A stretch of DNA of 64,000 nucleotides from Hymenobacter jeongseonensis (GTDB lineage: Bacteria > Bacteroidota > Bacteroidia > Cytophagales > Hymenobacteraceae). Below the pieces are notes generated by a model. That model made no database searches. It saw nothing but the letters and a program-made list of their open reading frames with translations, and was not told where the DNA came from. Position 1 is the stretch's first letter. Each line of letters starts with the position of its first letter. Positions 9,255 to 17,388 of this stretch are shown here, one piece after another. The translations under genes were made by a program, and so were the position numbers. Location: contig NZ_JADQDQ010000007.1 of the NCBI RefSeq assembly GCF_015694725.1, positions 1 through 64,000 of the forward strand. The letters are read 5' to 3'.

Positions 9255-9332
9255 ATACGGATGTGCTGCGCGGGTGCACAAAAATGCATGGCGACGGAAG
9301 CGCGGGGCAGCACCGCCCGTAAAACCCGGCTT

Positions 9333-9983
9333 TTACTTCGGGAGCAGCCCTTGGCTGGCGGCCAGCTTGATGAGGGCCGCCGTGTTGCGAGATTGGGTCT
9401 TTTCCATGATGTTCTGGCGGTGGGTTTCGATGGTGCGCTTGCTGGTGAAGAGTTTGCCCGCAATTTCGGCATTGGTCAGCCCGCTGGCCACTAAGCCCAA
9501 CACTTCCATCTCGCGTTTGCTCAGGCCCAGAGCGGCCTGGGTGGCCGCACCCCCCGTCGGACCAGTGGCGTAGAGGCGGTTGAGCAGCGCCAGCCCAATG
9601 GCCGAGCACAGAAACGGCCGGCCCAGGGCCACGGTGCGCACGCCGTGCGCGTGCTCGGTGGGCAGGGAGCTTTTAAGCAGGTAGCCGTGGGCCCCCAAGT
9701 CGAACGCGCGGCGCACGTAATGCTCGTTGGTGAGCTCGCCGCGCACCAGCACGCGCAGTTGGACGTCCTGTTCCCGCAAGGCCGGCAGCAGCGCAAACAC
9801 GTCGGGGCCGGGCAGGCTCAGGTCGAGCAGCACGAGAGTGGGCGCACAGCTGGCCGTTTGCGCCAGCAGGTCGGCACCGTTGCCGACGTTGCCGACCACT
9901 TCCATCCCCACCACTGCCTCAAACCACCCCCGAAGGGCCTCACGGGCGGAAAAATCGCCATCGGTAAGCAGCAAGCGAATCAT
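9333..9983 (-). CDS. NarL/LuxR-family response regulator
   Basis: 216-residue two-component regulator. The receiver domain carries the phosphoacceptor Asp in TLVLLDLSLPG. The usual N-terminal acidic pair is changed to TDGD, so one acidic residue is displaced by Gly, and Mg2+ binding may be altered. The C-terminal LuxR HTH contains LSKREMEVLGLVASGLTN and KRTIETHRQNI. It is transcribed away from a paralogue at 10250, and the HTH recognition helices are almost identical (TSKRTIETHRQNI in both), so both proteins probably bind the same DNA site. Two identical palindromes lie in the space between them. No cognate kinase is adjacent. Confidence 0.93.
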   Translation of the reverse strand: MIRLLLTDGDFSAREALRGWFEAVVGMEVVGNVGNGADLLAQTASCAPTLVLLDLSLPGPDVFALLPALREQDVQLRVLVRGELTNEHYVRRAFDLGAHGYLLKSSLPTEHAHGVRTVALGRPFLCSAIGLALLNRLYATGPTGGAATQAALGLSKREMEVLGLVASGLTNAEIAGKLFTSKRTIETHRQNIMEKTQSRNTAALIKLAASQGLLPK

Positions 9984-10109
9984 AAACGAGTTGACGGGCA
10001 AAAGAAGCGCAGATACCCCGGTTGCCAAATAATAGCTGGCAGTCCGGTTTTATAGCAACCCGAAAGTACACGGCTCGGCAAGCATATCGGGGCTGTTTTG
10101 GGCAAAAGC

Positions 10110-10163
10110 CGTATTAATACGGGGAAAAGCGCAAGCATTGACTTTTCATATCGTATTAATACG
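10110..10163. promoter_or_regulatory. Doubled perfect palindrome CGTATTAATACG in divergent promoter region
   Basis: The 12-bp perfect palindrome CGTATTAATACG occurs at 10110-10121 and again at 10152-10163. The offset is 42 bp, close to four helical turns, so both sites lie on the same face of the DNA. They are in the 266-bp gap between two divergent LuxR-type response regulator genes, which strongly suggests an autoregulatory or cross-regulatory operator pair (inference). A partial copy lies at 5446-5455. Confidence 0.7.
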
Positions 10164-10249
10164 TACCCGCCATTTTGGTCCCAAGAGTTAGCCCAACTTT
10201 GTCATCCGCAATTCGTTTTGACAACCCGGACCTAAACTTTTTTCTGGCC

Positions 10250-10903
10250 ATGACCCGTATTCTGCTTGCTGATGACCACACAATTTTGCGCGATGGCATT
10301 CGCGCACTCCTTTCGGCGGATGCCGACTTAGATGTGGTGGGCGAAGCCAGCAACGGCGCCGAGGTACTCTCCATCCTGGAAACGACACCCGTTGACGTGG
10401 TGCTGATGGATGTGCAAATGCCCGTGCTCGACGGCTTTGCCACCGTGCCCGAAATCCGCAGCCGATTCCCGGAGGTGCGCGTGCTGGTGCTCACCATGCT
10501 CGACCACGAAAACTACGTAACCCGCATGTTCGAGGCCGGGGCCTCGGGCTATGTGCTCAAGAACGCGGCCATCAACGAAATCACCTACGCCATTCGCACG
10601 GTGGCGGCGGGCAACCCGTTCTTGTGCACCGAAATCGGCCTCAACATGCTGCACAAGGCCGTGGTGCAGTCGTCCACCATCGCTACTGACGATGGCGGCC
10701 ACGCGGGCGCCGACCTCACGGCCCGCGAGCTGGAAGTGCTCAAGCTCATCGCCGAAGGCCTTACCAACGGCGAAATCTCCGACAAGCTCTTCACCAGCAA
10801 GCGCACCATCGAAACCCACCGCCAAAACATCATCGCCAAAACCCAGGCCAAGAACACCGCCGCCCTCATCAAGCTGGCCGTGGGCCGGGGCCTCATTTCG
10901 TAG
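10250..10903 (+). CDS. NarL/LuxR-family response regulator
   Basis: 217 residues. The receiver begins TRILLADDHTILRDGI with the full acidic pair, and the phosphoacceptor is in VVLMDVQMPVLDG. The Thr/Lys switch residues are in VLVLTMLDHENY and YVLKNAAINE. The C-terminal LuxR HTH contains LTARELEVLKLIAEGLTN and TSKRTIETHRQNI. The ATG at 10250 starts MTRILLAD; the upstream codons would add an unrelated tail. Paralogous to the divergent gene at 9333, but with an intact acidic pocket. Confidence 0.95.
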   Translation: MTRILLADDHTILRDGIRALLSADADLDVVGEASNGAEVLSILETTPVDVVLMDVQMPVLDGFATVPEIRSRFPEVRVLVLTMLDHENYVTRMFEAGASGYVLKNAAINEITYAIRTVAAGNPFLCTEIGLNMLHKAVVQSSTIATDDGGHAGADLTARELEVLKLIAEGLTNGEISDKLFTSKRTIETHRQNIIAKTQAKNTAALIKLAVGRGLIS

Positions 10904-10932
10904 GGCACCCCCCTCGTTTCGAGAAGCCCGCC

Positions 10933-11628
10933 TCAGCGCATCAGCTCGCCCACGGCGCCCACGCTCAGGGCCACAATGGCGGTGTTGAACCCGAATGAAA
11001 TGAGAGAATGCAGCAGCGCCGTGCGGCGTTGCCGCTTGCCGGGAATGGTGATGTCGGCCGTTTGGGCGGCCATGCCGATGGTGAAGGCGAAGTAGGCAAA
11101 ATCCAGGTAATCGGGCTCGGGGTCGTTGCCGGGAAACTCCAGCCCGCCGGTATCGCCGCCGTGGCGCTCGTCGTTGTCGTAATAAATGTGCGCGTAGTGC
11201 AACGTGAATACGGTGTGCACCAGCAACCACGACTCGAGTACGGCCACCACGCTGATGGCCACGTGCCGCGTGAGGGCCCCGCGCGACAGCGAATCGAGGG
11301 TGCCGAGCAACGCCACCACCGCCAGCAAACTGGCCAGCGCGGCCACCAGCACAAACACAAAAGCCACCACCCGGCTCAGGTCTTCGCAGTTGGCCACCTT
11401 GCGAATGGTAGCCGCATCGGCCGTGAACATGGCCGCCGCGATGAGGAGCAGCGTGCTGCCCGCGTACACGTCCCACGCCGCCACCCACCGGCTCACGGTG
11501 TCCTCGCCGGCCGGAGCCAAGCTCCAGGCCAGCACGCCCAGCGCCAGGCAAAGGAGCATGCGGTGCTTAGCCGATAGTTGGCCAACGTGGTGCGTGAAAC
11601 GAAAAAGAGCGGAATGGGGGAACAACAT
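10933..11628 (-). CDS. DUF1345 integral membrane protein
   Basis: 231 residues with about five hydrophobic segments. The C-terminal half has the DUF1345 signature: DYLDFAYFAFTIGMAAQTAD, then a basic loop (GKRQRR) and a last segment containing SFGFNTAIVALSV. An acidic loop (YYDNDERHGGD) lies before it. ATG at 11628 (MLFPHSALFRFTHH) is preferred to the GTG at 11652. Function of the family is unknown. Convergent with the LuxR-type regulator at 10250, 29 bp apart. Confidence 0.88.
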   Translation of the reverse strand: MLFPHSALFRFTHHVGQLSAKHRMLLCLALGVLAWSLAPAGEDTVSRWVAAWDVYAGSTLLLIAAAMFTADAATIRKVANCEDLSRVVAFVFVLVAALASLLAVVALLGTLDSLSRGALTRHVAISVVAVLESWLLVHTVFTLHYAHIYYDNDERHGGDTGGLEFPGNDPEPDYLDFAYFAFTIGMAAQTADITIPGKRQRRTALLHSLISFGFNTAIVALSVGAVGELMR

Positions 11629-11732
11629 GGGCGTAAGATACGCGACCGGCACGGGCCAAGGGCCGGGCCTTTTTCGGTTTTCGGTGGTTTCCTTTGTGGC
11701 TGAAGCTTCTGCTTATTTCGCCGCTCTTTTCT

Positions 11733-13223
11733 ATGAACACCGCTCCCCTGTCCGGCCTCTACGCCCCGTCCCTTGCCCTCGTCACCGATTTGTATCAGCT
11801 CACGATGGCCTACGGCTACTGGCAGCAGGGCATGCAAGACCGGGAAGCCGTATTTCACCTGTACTTCCGCAAGGCGCCATTTCAGGGCGGCTACGCGGTG
11901 GCGGCGGGCCTGGCGCTGGCTGTGGATTGGGTTGAGAACCTGCATTTCTCGGACGATGACCTGACTTATTTGGGCAGCCTGCGCGGCAGCAAAGGGGCTG
12001 TGATGTTCCCGGCAGAGTTTCTGGAATACCTGCGCCAGCTGAAATTCACCTGCGACATCGACGCCGTGCCCGAAGGCACCGTGATGTTCGGCAACGAACC
12101 GCTGATTCGGGTGCGCGGGCCGCTGCTACAAGCCCAATTGCTGGAAACGGCGCTGCTGACCCTCGTCAATTTCCAAACCCTGATTGCCACCAAGGCCGCT
12201 CGTATCCGAGAAGCCGCCGGGCCCGGCGACCAGATTTTGGAGTTTGGCCTGCGCCGCGCGCAGGGCTTTGATGGCGGCATTGGGGCCAGCCGCGCAGCCT
12301 ATCTGGGCGGGGCCGATGCCACCAGTAACGTGCTGGCCGGGCAGCGTTTCGGCATTCCGGTGCGCGGTACGCACGCTCACAGCTGGGTGCAGGCCTTTGG
12401 GGACGAAACGCAGGCGTTTTCGGCCTATGCGCAGGCTTTTCCCGACGACTCCGTGTTTTTGGTCGATACCTACGACACCATTGAGGGCGTGCGGCGGGCC
12501 ATTCACGTGGCTCGCGAGATGCGCGCCAATGGCCACGAACTGGCTGGCATCCGGCTCGATTCGGGCGACTTGGCTTACCTCAGCCGCGAGGCCCGCGCCG
12601 TGCTGGACGAGGCCGGCTTCACCGAAACGCGCATCGTAGCCAGCAACGATTTGGAGGAAAACCTCATTACCAGCCTCAAGCAGCAAGGCGCCCGCATCGA
12701 CACTTGGGGCGTAGGCACCCAGCTCGTAACGGCCTACAACCAAGCCGCGTTAGGCGGAGTGTACAAGCTGGCCGCCCTACGCAAAGCCGACGATTCCGGC
12801 TGGGATTTCACCATCAAGCTTTCGGAACAGGTAGCCAAAACCAGTATTCCCGGCATCCTGCAAGTGCGCCGCTACCTCAACGAGTACGGCAAACCCCGCG
12901 CCGACATGCTCTACAACACCGCCGAGCCCCTCCCCAACCAGCTTACCATCGTGGACCCCGCCGACTACACGCGCCGCCTCGCCATCAAGCCCGAAACCAA
13001 ATTCAAGGAACTGCTGGAGCCTGTGTTCCGCCAAGGCAAGCGCGTGCTGGACCTACCCACCCTCACAGAAAGCCGGGCCCACGCCCAGCGCGAAGTGCAC
13101 GGCCTGGACCCCAGCATCCGCCGCTTCCTCAACCCTCACACCTACCCCGTAGGCCTGGAGAAAACCCTCTGCGAATACCGCACGCAGCTTATTCTGGAGA
13201 AGCGGCCGGTGCGCGGGGCATAG
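11733..13223 (+). CDS. pncB: Nicotinate phosphoribosyltransferase
   Basis: 496-residue cytoplasmic enzyme that makes nicotinate mononucleotide from nicotinate and PRPP, in the Preiss-Handler NAD salvage route. Family features: N-terminal LVTDLYQLTMAYGYWQQG, the block FGLRRAQGFDGG, the phosphoacceptor-His region GTHAHSWVQAFGDE, and the PRPP-site block GIRLDSGDLAYLS. The C-terminus (HTYPVGLEKTLCEYR) is also typical of the longer bacterial form. ATG at 11733. No NAD-pathway neighbours are present. Confidence 0.96.
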   Translation: MNTAPLSGLYAPSLALVTDLYQLTMAYGYWQQGMQDREAVFHLYFRKAPFQGGYAVAAGLALAVDWVENLHFSDDDLTYLGSLRGSKGAVMFPAEFLEYLRQLKFTCDIDAVPEGTVMFGNEPLIRVRGPLLQAQLLETALLTLVNFQTLIATKAARIREAAGPGDQILEFGLRRAQGFDGGIGASRAAYLGGADATSNVLAGQRFGIPVRGTHAHSWVQAFGDETQAFSAYAQAFPDDSVFLVDTYDTIEGVRRAIHVAREMRANGHELAGIRLDSGDLAYLSREARAVLDEAGFTETRIVASNDLEENLITSLKQQGARIDTWGVGTQLVTAYNQAALGGVYKLAALRKADDSGWDFTIKLSEQVAKTSIPGILQVRRYLNEYGKPRADMLYNTAEPLPNQLTIVDPADYTRRLAIKPETKFKELLEPVFRQGKRVLDLPTLTESRAHAQREVHGLDPSIRRFLNPHTYPVGLEKTLCEYRTQLILEKRPVRGA

Positions 13224-13294
13224 CTAGCAAAACAGGGTTACCAATTACATCTGGATTTATCAATTGGTACTACCTGCTCTTACCACCCTAGCTC

Positions 13295-13708
13295 ATGATA
13301 CCTCAGTTTCGCCTTTGCTTTGTAGTAATCCTATTGCTATTAACTGGTTGCGACTATTACGATTCGCGTCTCAGTATAATCAATGAAAGTCGTTCGGCAA
13401 TCTGCGTTGAGACTTACAAAGACACCATTCCTGAAGATTCCAATACCAATCAACCAGCATTCTACTTAAGCCATGAAATTTCGCCAGGCGATACATCAAG
13501 GCAAACGATACCAGGAAAAGAGGCTTGGGTAGTTGAAATAGCAACCAGTAAAAACAGACGACTGAACATGTTTGTGTATCAATCTGATACAGTAAGAAAG
13601 TATCGTAACATGGCAATACTAAAGAAAAAACGCTTGTTTCAACGAATCAGCTTAACCCAAGAACAACTAGAAAGAAATAATTGGCTTGTAAAAATCTCGA
13701 ACGAATAG
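13295..13708 (+). CDS. AT-rich small lipoprotein of unknown function
   Basis: 137 residues with a lipoprotein signal: MIPQFRLCFVVILLLLTGCD, lipobox LTGC, lipidated Cys at residue 19. The mature part (IINESRSAICVETYKDTIP) suggests a beta-rich domain but matches no family I recognise. Base composition and codon use are clearly more AT-rich than all neighbours, which suggests horizontal acquisition. The stop codon overlaps the first bases of the palindromic repeat at 13707. Confidence 0.72.
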   Translation: MIPQFRLCFVVILLLLTGCDYYDSRLSIINESRSAICVETYKDTIPEDSNTNQPAFYLSHEISPGDTSRQTIPGKEAWVVEIATSKNRRLNMFVYQSDTVRKYRNMAILKKKRLFQRISLTQEQLERNNWLVKISNE

Positions 13709-13805
13709 AACGTCATGCTGAGCTTGCCGAAGCATCTCTACTGCGCAACTAGCTGATTTTAGTTGCGCAGTAGAGATGCTTCGGCATGCTCAGCATGACG
13801 TTCTT
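13707..13805. repeat. Palindromic intergenic repeat, copy 3
   Basis: AGAACGTCATGCTGAGC on the left mirrors GCTCAGCATGACGTTCTT on the right, with the inner arm CTACTGCGCAACTA paired with TAGTTGCGCAGTAG. It is one of the most symmetric copies. It lies between the convergent lipoprotein and purM genes and could act as a terminator-like hairpin for both. GCTGAGC subtype. Confidence 0.92.
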
Positions 13806-13823
13806 AAATTTTACTCCCCAAGG

Positions 13824-14921
13824 CTACGCGTACCGCAACTCCCCTGCCCCCACGCGCAGCGTCACGCCAGCTTCGGCGGTGAGGTGGCCGGCCACTTGCG
13901 CCCGGTAGCCGTTGCTTTCCAGCGAAGCCACTACAGCTGCGGCAGAAGCTTCTTCCGTCACAATCAGCATGCCCGTGCCCATGTTCCAGTAGAGGTAGGC
14001 GGTTTCGGGGCTTAGGTCACCGATTTCGCAAAGGCGCTGCATGGCAGGCAGGGGCTCGAATAGGTTGTCGAGCACGGCGCCGAGGCCATTTTTGAGTACG
14101 CGCTGGAAGTTGTCGGCCACGCCGCCGCCGGTGATGTGAGCGGCGCCGTGCAGGGGCAAGCCAGCATCGAGCAGGGCCGCCACGCCGGGCGAGTAGATGA
14201 GCGAGGGCGCCAGCATGGCATCGCCCCAGGTAGGGTACTGGCCGGTGTCGAGCCCGTCGTAGGGCGCTTCGTGCCAGTTGTCGCCGAAGAGACGCTGCAG
14301 GGTTTTGCGGGCCAGCGAGTAGCCGTTGGAGCGGAACGAGGGCGACTGAATGGCCACCACCGCCATGCCGGCCTGGGCAGTGTGCCCGCTCAGGGGCCGC
14401 ACCAGGCTGGGGTGCAGGCTGCCGATGGCCGTGGAGCACCAGTTGAAATTCATTTTGGCGCCGGGCCAGCCGCCGATGCGGTTGCCGAGCTCCGCGATTT
14501 CGCCGCCGGTGATGGCGAGTTGGGCGAAGTTGCAGGCATCGTGCAAGCCGCGCATCATCTGGTCCACCACGTCGTAGTCGAGGTGGTTCACGTCGATGAT
14601 GTTGGACAGGTTGGTGGGCACGAAACCGGCCACGATGAGGTCGTCGGCGGTCATGGCCACGAGGTCGAAGCCCAGGGTGTCGTAGCGGCCCACGCGCTCG
14701 GCCACTTCAATCTTGGTCCCGATGCCGTCGGAGCTGATGCCGAGGCGGGCGTTGCCGAAGCGGATTTCGTTGGCAAAGCCCCCGTCGAGGTCCTGGGCGG
14801 CTTCGCCGGGTTTGCCGGCGCGGTTGGCGAAAGTTTTTTTGGCCCAGCCGTAGGCGTTGCGGGAAGCGGCGTTGCCTTCTTCGATGGAGTAGCCGGCGGG
14901 GTTTTCGGGGGAAGCAGACAT
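13824..14921 (-). CDS. purM: Phosphoribosylformylglycinamidine cyclo-ligase (AIR synthetase)
   Basis: 365-residue enzyme that closes the imidazole ring, FGAM + ATP to AIR, in purine synthesis. Recognisable blocks include DGIGTKIEVAERVGRYDTLG, MTADDLIVAGFVPTN, ITGGEIAEL, and ITGGGVADNFQRVLKNGLGA near the end. The ATG at 14921 (MSASPENPAGYSIEEGNAA) is chosen; the longer reading frame begins inside the adjoining repeat. It is the last gene of the minus-strand pur cluster and is separated from purF by a palindromic repeat. Confidence 0.96.
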   Translation of the reverse strand: MSASPENPAGYSIEEGNAASRNAYGWAKKTFANRAGKPGEAAQDLDGGFANEIRFGNARLGISSDGIGTKIEVAERVGRYDTLGFDLVAMTADDLIVAGFVPTNLSNIIDVNHLDYDVVDQMMRGLHDACNFAQLAITGGEIAELGNRIGGWPGAKMNFNWCSTAIGSLHPSLVRPLSGHTAQAGMAVVAIQSPSFRSNGYSLARKTLQRLFGDNWHEAPYDGLDTGQYPTWGDAMLAPSLIYSPGVAALLDAGLPLHGAAHITGGGVADNFQRVLKNGLGAVLDNLFEPLPAMQRLCEIGDLSPETAYLYWNMGTGMLIVTEEASAAAVVASLESNGYRAQVAGHLTAEAGVTLRVGAGELRYA

Positions 14922-14948
14922 GGTGAGGCGTTGGCGAGGAGAAAAGAC

Positions 14949-15047
14949 CGTCATGCAGAGCGCCGCGAAGCATCTCGCGTGCAGTCAGTAAAATCAACCG
15001 GAATTAGTGGCGGCACGCGAGATGCTTCGCGGCGCTCTGCATGACGG
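14949..15047. repeat. Palindromic intergenic repeat, copy 4
   Basis: CGTCATGCAGAGCGCCGCGA on the left mirrors TCGCGGCGCTCTGCATGACG on the right, and GCATCTCGCGTGC pairs with GCACGCGAGATGC around a loop rich in A. It fills the purF-purM gap. This is the GCAGAGCGCCGCG subtype shared with copy 1. Confidence 0.93.
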
Positions 15048-15068
15048 TTGGGTACTTATGGAATCGAG

Positions 15069-16571
15069 TTAGTGCTCCGTCGGCTCGGGCGCTTTGGCGC
15101 TTACGGATAGGTTTTTCTTGCCTTTTTCGGGGCGGTGGCTGGCGCGCTCCTCCTGCACGTGGCGCAGGTAGTGGGTTACGTCGCCCGTCGGGTACTTGCC
15201 CGAGAAGCAGGCGAAACAGCTACCGCCGTGGCCTTTCTCGTCAGAAAACAGGTCCTGTAAGTCTTGTAAATCCTGGTAAATGACCTTATCGGCTTCGATG
15301 TAGCGGCAGATTTCATCCTCCGTATAGTTGGCCGCAATTAGCTCGGTGCTCATGGCCATGTCGATGCCGTAAATGCAGGGTGACACGATGGGCGGGGCAC
15401 TGGAAATGAAGTAGACTTCCGTCGCGCCGGCGTCGCGCAGTAGCCGCACGATGCGGCGCGAGGTGGTGCCGCGCACGATGCTGTCGTCCACGACGGCAAT
15501 TTTTTTGCCTTCCACAAACTCGCGGATGGGGTTCAGCTTTTTCTTCACCACGTCTTCGCGCCCGGCCTGGGTGGCCACAATGAAGGAGCGGCCCATGTGG
15601 TTGTTCTTTACCAACGCCCGACGATAAGGCACACCGATGGCCTCGGCCAGCCCGGAGGCCGAGAAGTAGCCGCTGCTGGGCACGTCAATCACCATATCGG
15701 GCTTGATGCCGGCATCGGCCACTTTGCGGGCCAGCACCTTGCCCAAACGCACCCGCTCGCGGGCCACCAGCCGGCCGTGGATAACGGAGTCTTCGCGGGC
15801 AAAATAGATTTGCTCGAAGGCGCAGAAATTCTTGGGCAGCTCATAGGGGTTCTTGTAGTGAACCTGGAAGTTGTTGTCGATAAAGATGGCCTGGCCGGGG
15901 CCGACGTTCTCAATAAACTCAAAGCCCAGAAAGTCGAAACAGGTGCTTTCCGAGGCGAAGGCGTACACCGGGCCAGCCGGTGTGTCGCGGCGGCCCAGCA
16001 CCAGCGGCCGGATGGCCAGCGGGTCGGTGAAGGCCAGCAGTCCGTGCCCGGCAATCAGGGTAATGGTGGCATAAGCACCCTCTACCAGCTCCTGAGTGGT
16101 TTCCACCGCGTCGAAAATATCGACCACGGTAAGATGGTCGAGGTCTTTCACGCGCAGCTCCGAGGCGAAGGTGTACATGATGAGCTCGAGGTCGTTGGTG
16201 GTTTTGGGCAGCACGTGGTACTTCTCGTGCAGGCGCTTGGCCACGTCGCGGAAGTTGATGACGTTGCCGTTGTGCACCATCGCCAGGCCGAAGGGGTAAC
16301 TGGTGGTGAAGGGCTGGGCCAGGTTCGAGTCGTTGGCGCCCTGCGTGGTGTAGCGCACGTGGCCGATGCCGCTGTGGCCCTTCAGCTTCTTCAGGTGCTT
16401 CTTCTTGAACACGTCGTTCACCAAGCCCTGGCCCTTGTGGAGGTGGAAGGCCAAACCATCGAACGTGGCGATGCCGGCCGCGTCCTGCCCCCGGTGTTGC
16501 AGGGCGGTGAGGCCCACCACCATATCGGCAACAACGTCATCGGGGCCATGAAAACCTACTATTCCACACAT
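15069..16571 (-). CDS. purF: Amidophosphoribosyltransferase
   Basis: 500 residues; catalyses the committed step of purine synthesis, PRPP + Gln to phosphoribosylamine. The N-terminal nucleophile Cys2 is in MCGIVGFHG, with LQHRGQDAAGI and FTTSYPFGLAMVHNGN in the glutaminase domain. The phosphoribosyltransferase domain carries VVDDSIVRGTTSRRIVRLLR. The Cys-containing segment GGSCFACFSGKYPTGDV near the C-terminus resembles the iron-sulfur form of PurF. No propeptide is seen before Cys2. Palindromic repeats flank both ends. Confidence 0.97.
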   Translation of the reverse strand: MCGIVGFHGPDDVVADMVVGLTALQHRGQDAAGIATFDGLAFHLHKGQGLVNDVFKKKHLKKLKGHSGIGHVRYTTQGANDSNLAQPFTTSYPFGLAMVHNGNVINFRDVAKRLHEKYHVLPKTTNDLELIMYTFASELRVKDLDHLTVVDIFDAVETTQELVEGAYATITLIAGHGLLAFTDPLAIRPLVLGRRDTPAGPVYAFASESTCFDFLGFEFIENVGPGQAIFIDNNFQVHYKNPYELPKNFCAFEQIYFAREDSVIHGRLVARERVRLGKVLARKVADAGIKPDMVIDVPSSGYFSASGLAEAIGVPYRRALVKNNHMGRSFIVATQAGREDVVKKKLNPIREFVEGKKIAVVDDSIVRGTTSRRIVRLLRDAGATEVYFISSAPPIVSPCIYGIDMAMSTELIAANYTEDEICRYIEADKVIYQDLQDLQDLFSDEKGHGGSCFACFSGKYPTGDVTHYLRHVQEERASHRPEKGKKNLSVSAKAPEPTEH

Positions 16572-16606
16572 GGGATTGAGTATTTCGAGTTAAAAGCAAC
16601 TATCAG

Positions 16607-16709
16607 GAACGTCATGCTGAGCGCAATCGAAGCATCTCTACCGCGGGGGTAAATAATGCTACCACAACGAAGCGGTAGAGATGCTTCAACTGCGCTCAGC
16701 ATGACCGTT
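16607..16709. repeat. Palindromic intergenic repeat, copy 5
   Basis: GAACGTCATGCTGAGCGCA on the left and TGCGCTCAGCATGACCGTTT on the right are the outer arms; CGAAGCATCTCTACCGC pairs with GCGGTAGAGATGCTTCAA inside. It lies in the purN-purF gap, and the last codons and stop of purN are read from its right arm, so the insertion appears to have supplied the purN terminus. Confidence 0.9.
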
Positions 16710-17373
16710 TTTGTTTATTAATGATTAAGTCAGCCAGAACCTGAGCGTACAAGTGGTGCTCCACGGCCAGGCCGCGGCGCTCAACTTCGGCCAGGGTATC
16801 AGCGCCGCGCAAATCCACCGTTTCTTGAGCCAGGATGGGCCCGGTGTCCAGACCTTCGTCAACCAAATGCACGGTGATTTTGGTTTCGGCCAGCTGGTTA
16901 TCAAAGGCCCACTCGTAGGCGTGCAGGCCTTGGTGCTGGTGGGTGTCGGCGGGATGAATATTGAGAATGCGCCCCGCAAACGGCTGAATGAAGGCCGGCG
17001 ACAAGATGCGCATGTACCCCGCCAGCACCACAAAATCGGGGTGATATTGCTGCAGCAGTTCGGCTGCTTCCGCATCAAACGCTTCCCGCTTGCGGCCCTG
17101 GCTGGGCAAGGAAGCTACCGGATAACCTTGGGCGACGGCAAGTTCTAATCCGGGCGCATCGGGTTTGTTGCTGAACACCACCACCACTTCGGCCAGGCCT
17201 TGCAGCACGCCGGTTTGGGTGGCTTGCACCAGCGACAGCATGTTGGAACCGCGGCCCGACAGCAAAATGGCCAGTCGGGCTTTGCGGGTCCCTTCACCAA
17301 GCGTTTCCACGCTGGCCCCTCCCAAATGTGGGAGAGCCTGACGATTCTGCTCAGCGGGAGAGGAACTGCTCAT
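16696..17373 (-). CDS. purN: Phosphoribosylglycinamide formyltransferase
   Basis: 225-residue folate-dependent GAR transformylase. The core begins about residue 32 with RLAILLSGRGSNMLSLV; the catalytic Asn/His are in ILNIHPADTHQHQGLHAYEW and the catalytic Asp in DEGLDTGPILAQ. An N-terminal extension of about 30 residues has low complexity and may not all be translated. The last residues (KRSC) are encoded by the palindromic repeat. The purD stop-to-start spacing upstream is 15 bp, so both are co-transcribed. Confidence 0.94.
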   Translation of the reverse strand: MSSSSPAEQNRQALPHLGGASVETLGEGTRKARLAILLSGRGSNMLSLVQATQTGVLQGLAEVVVVFSNKPDAPGLELAVAQGYPVASLPSQGRKREAFDAEAAELLQQYHPDFVVLAGYMRILSPAFIQPFAGRILNIHPADTHQHQGLHAYEWAFDNQLAETKITVHLVDEGLDTGPILAQETVDLRGADTLAEVERRGLAVEHHLYAQVLADLIINKQKRSC

Positions 17374-17388
17374 GGTTGAGTTAATAAT

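Noticed and set aside
14136..15044. 302-codon plus-strand open frame across purM
   Set aside because: It is antisense to the well-supported purM gene, low in complexity and begins inside purM; GC-rich DNA gives such long shadow frames.
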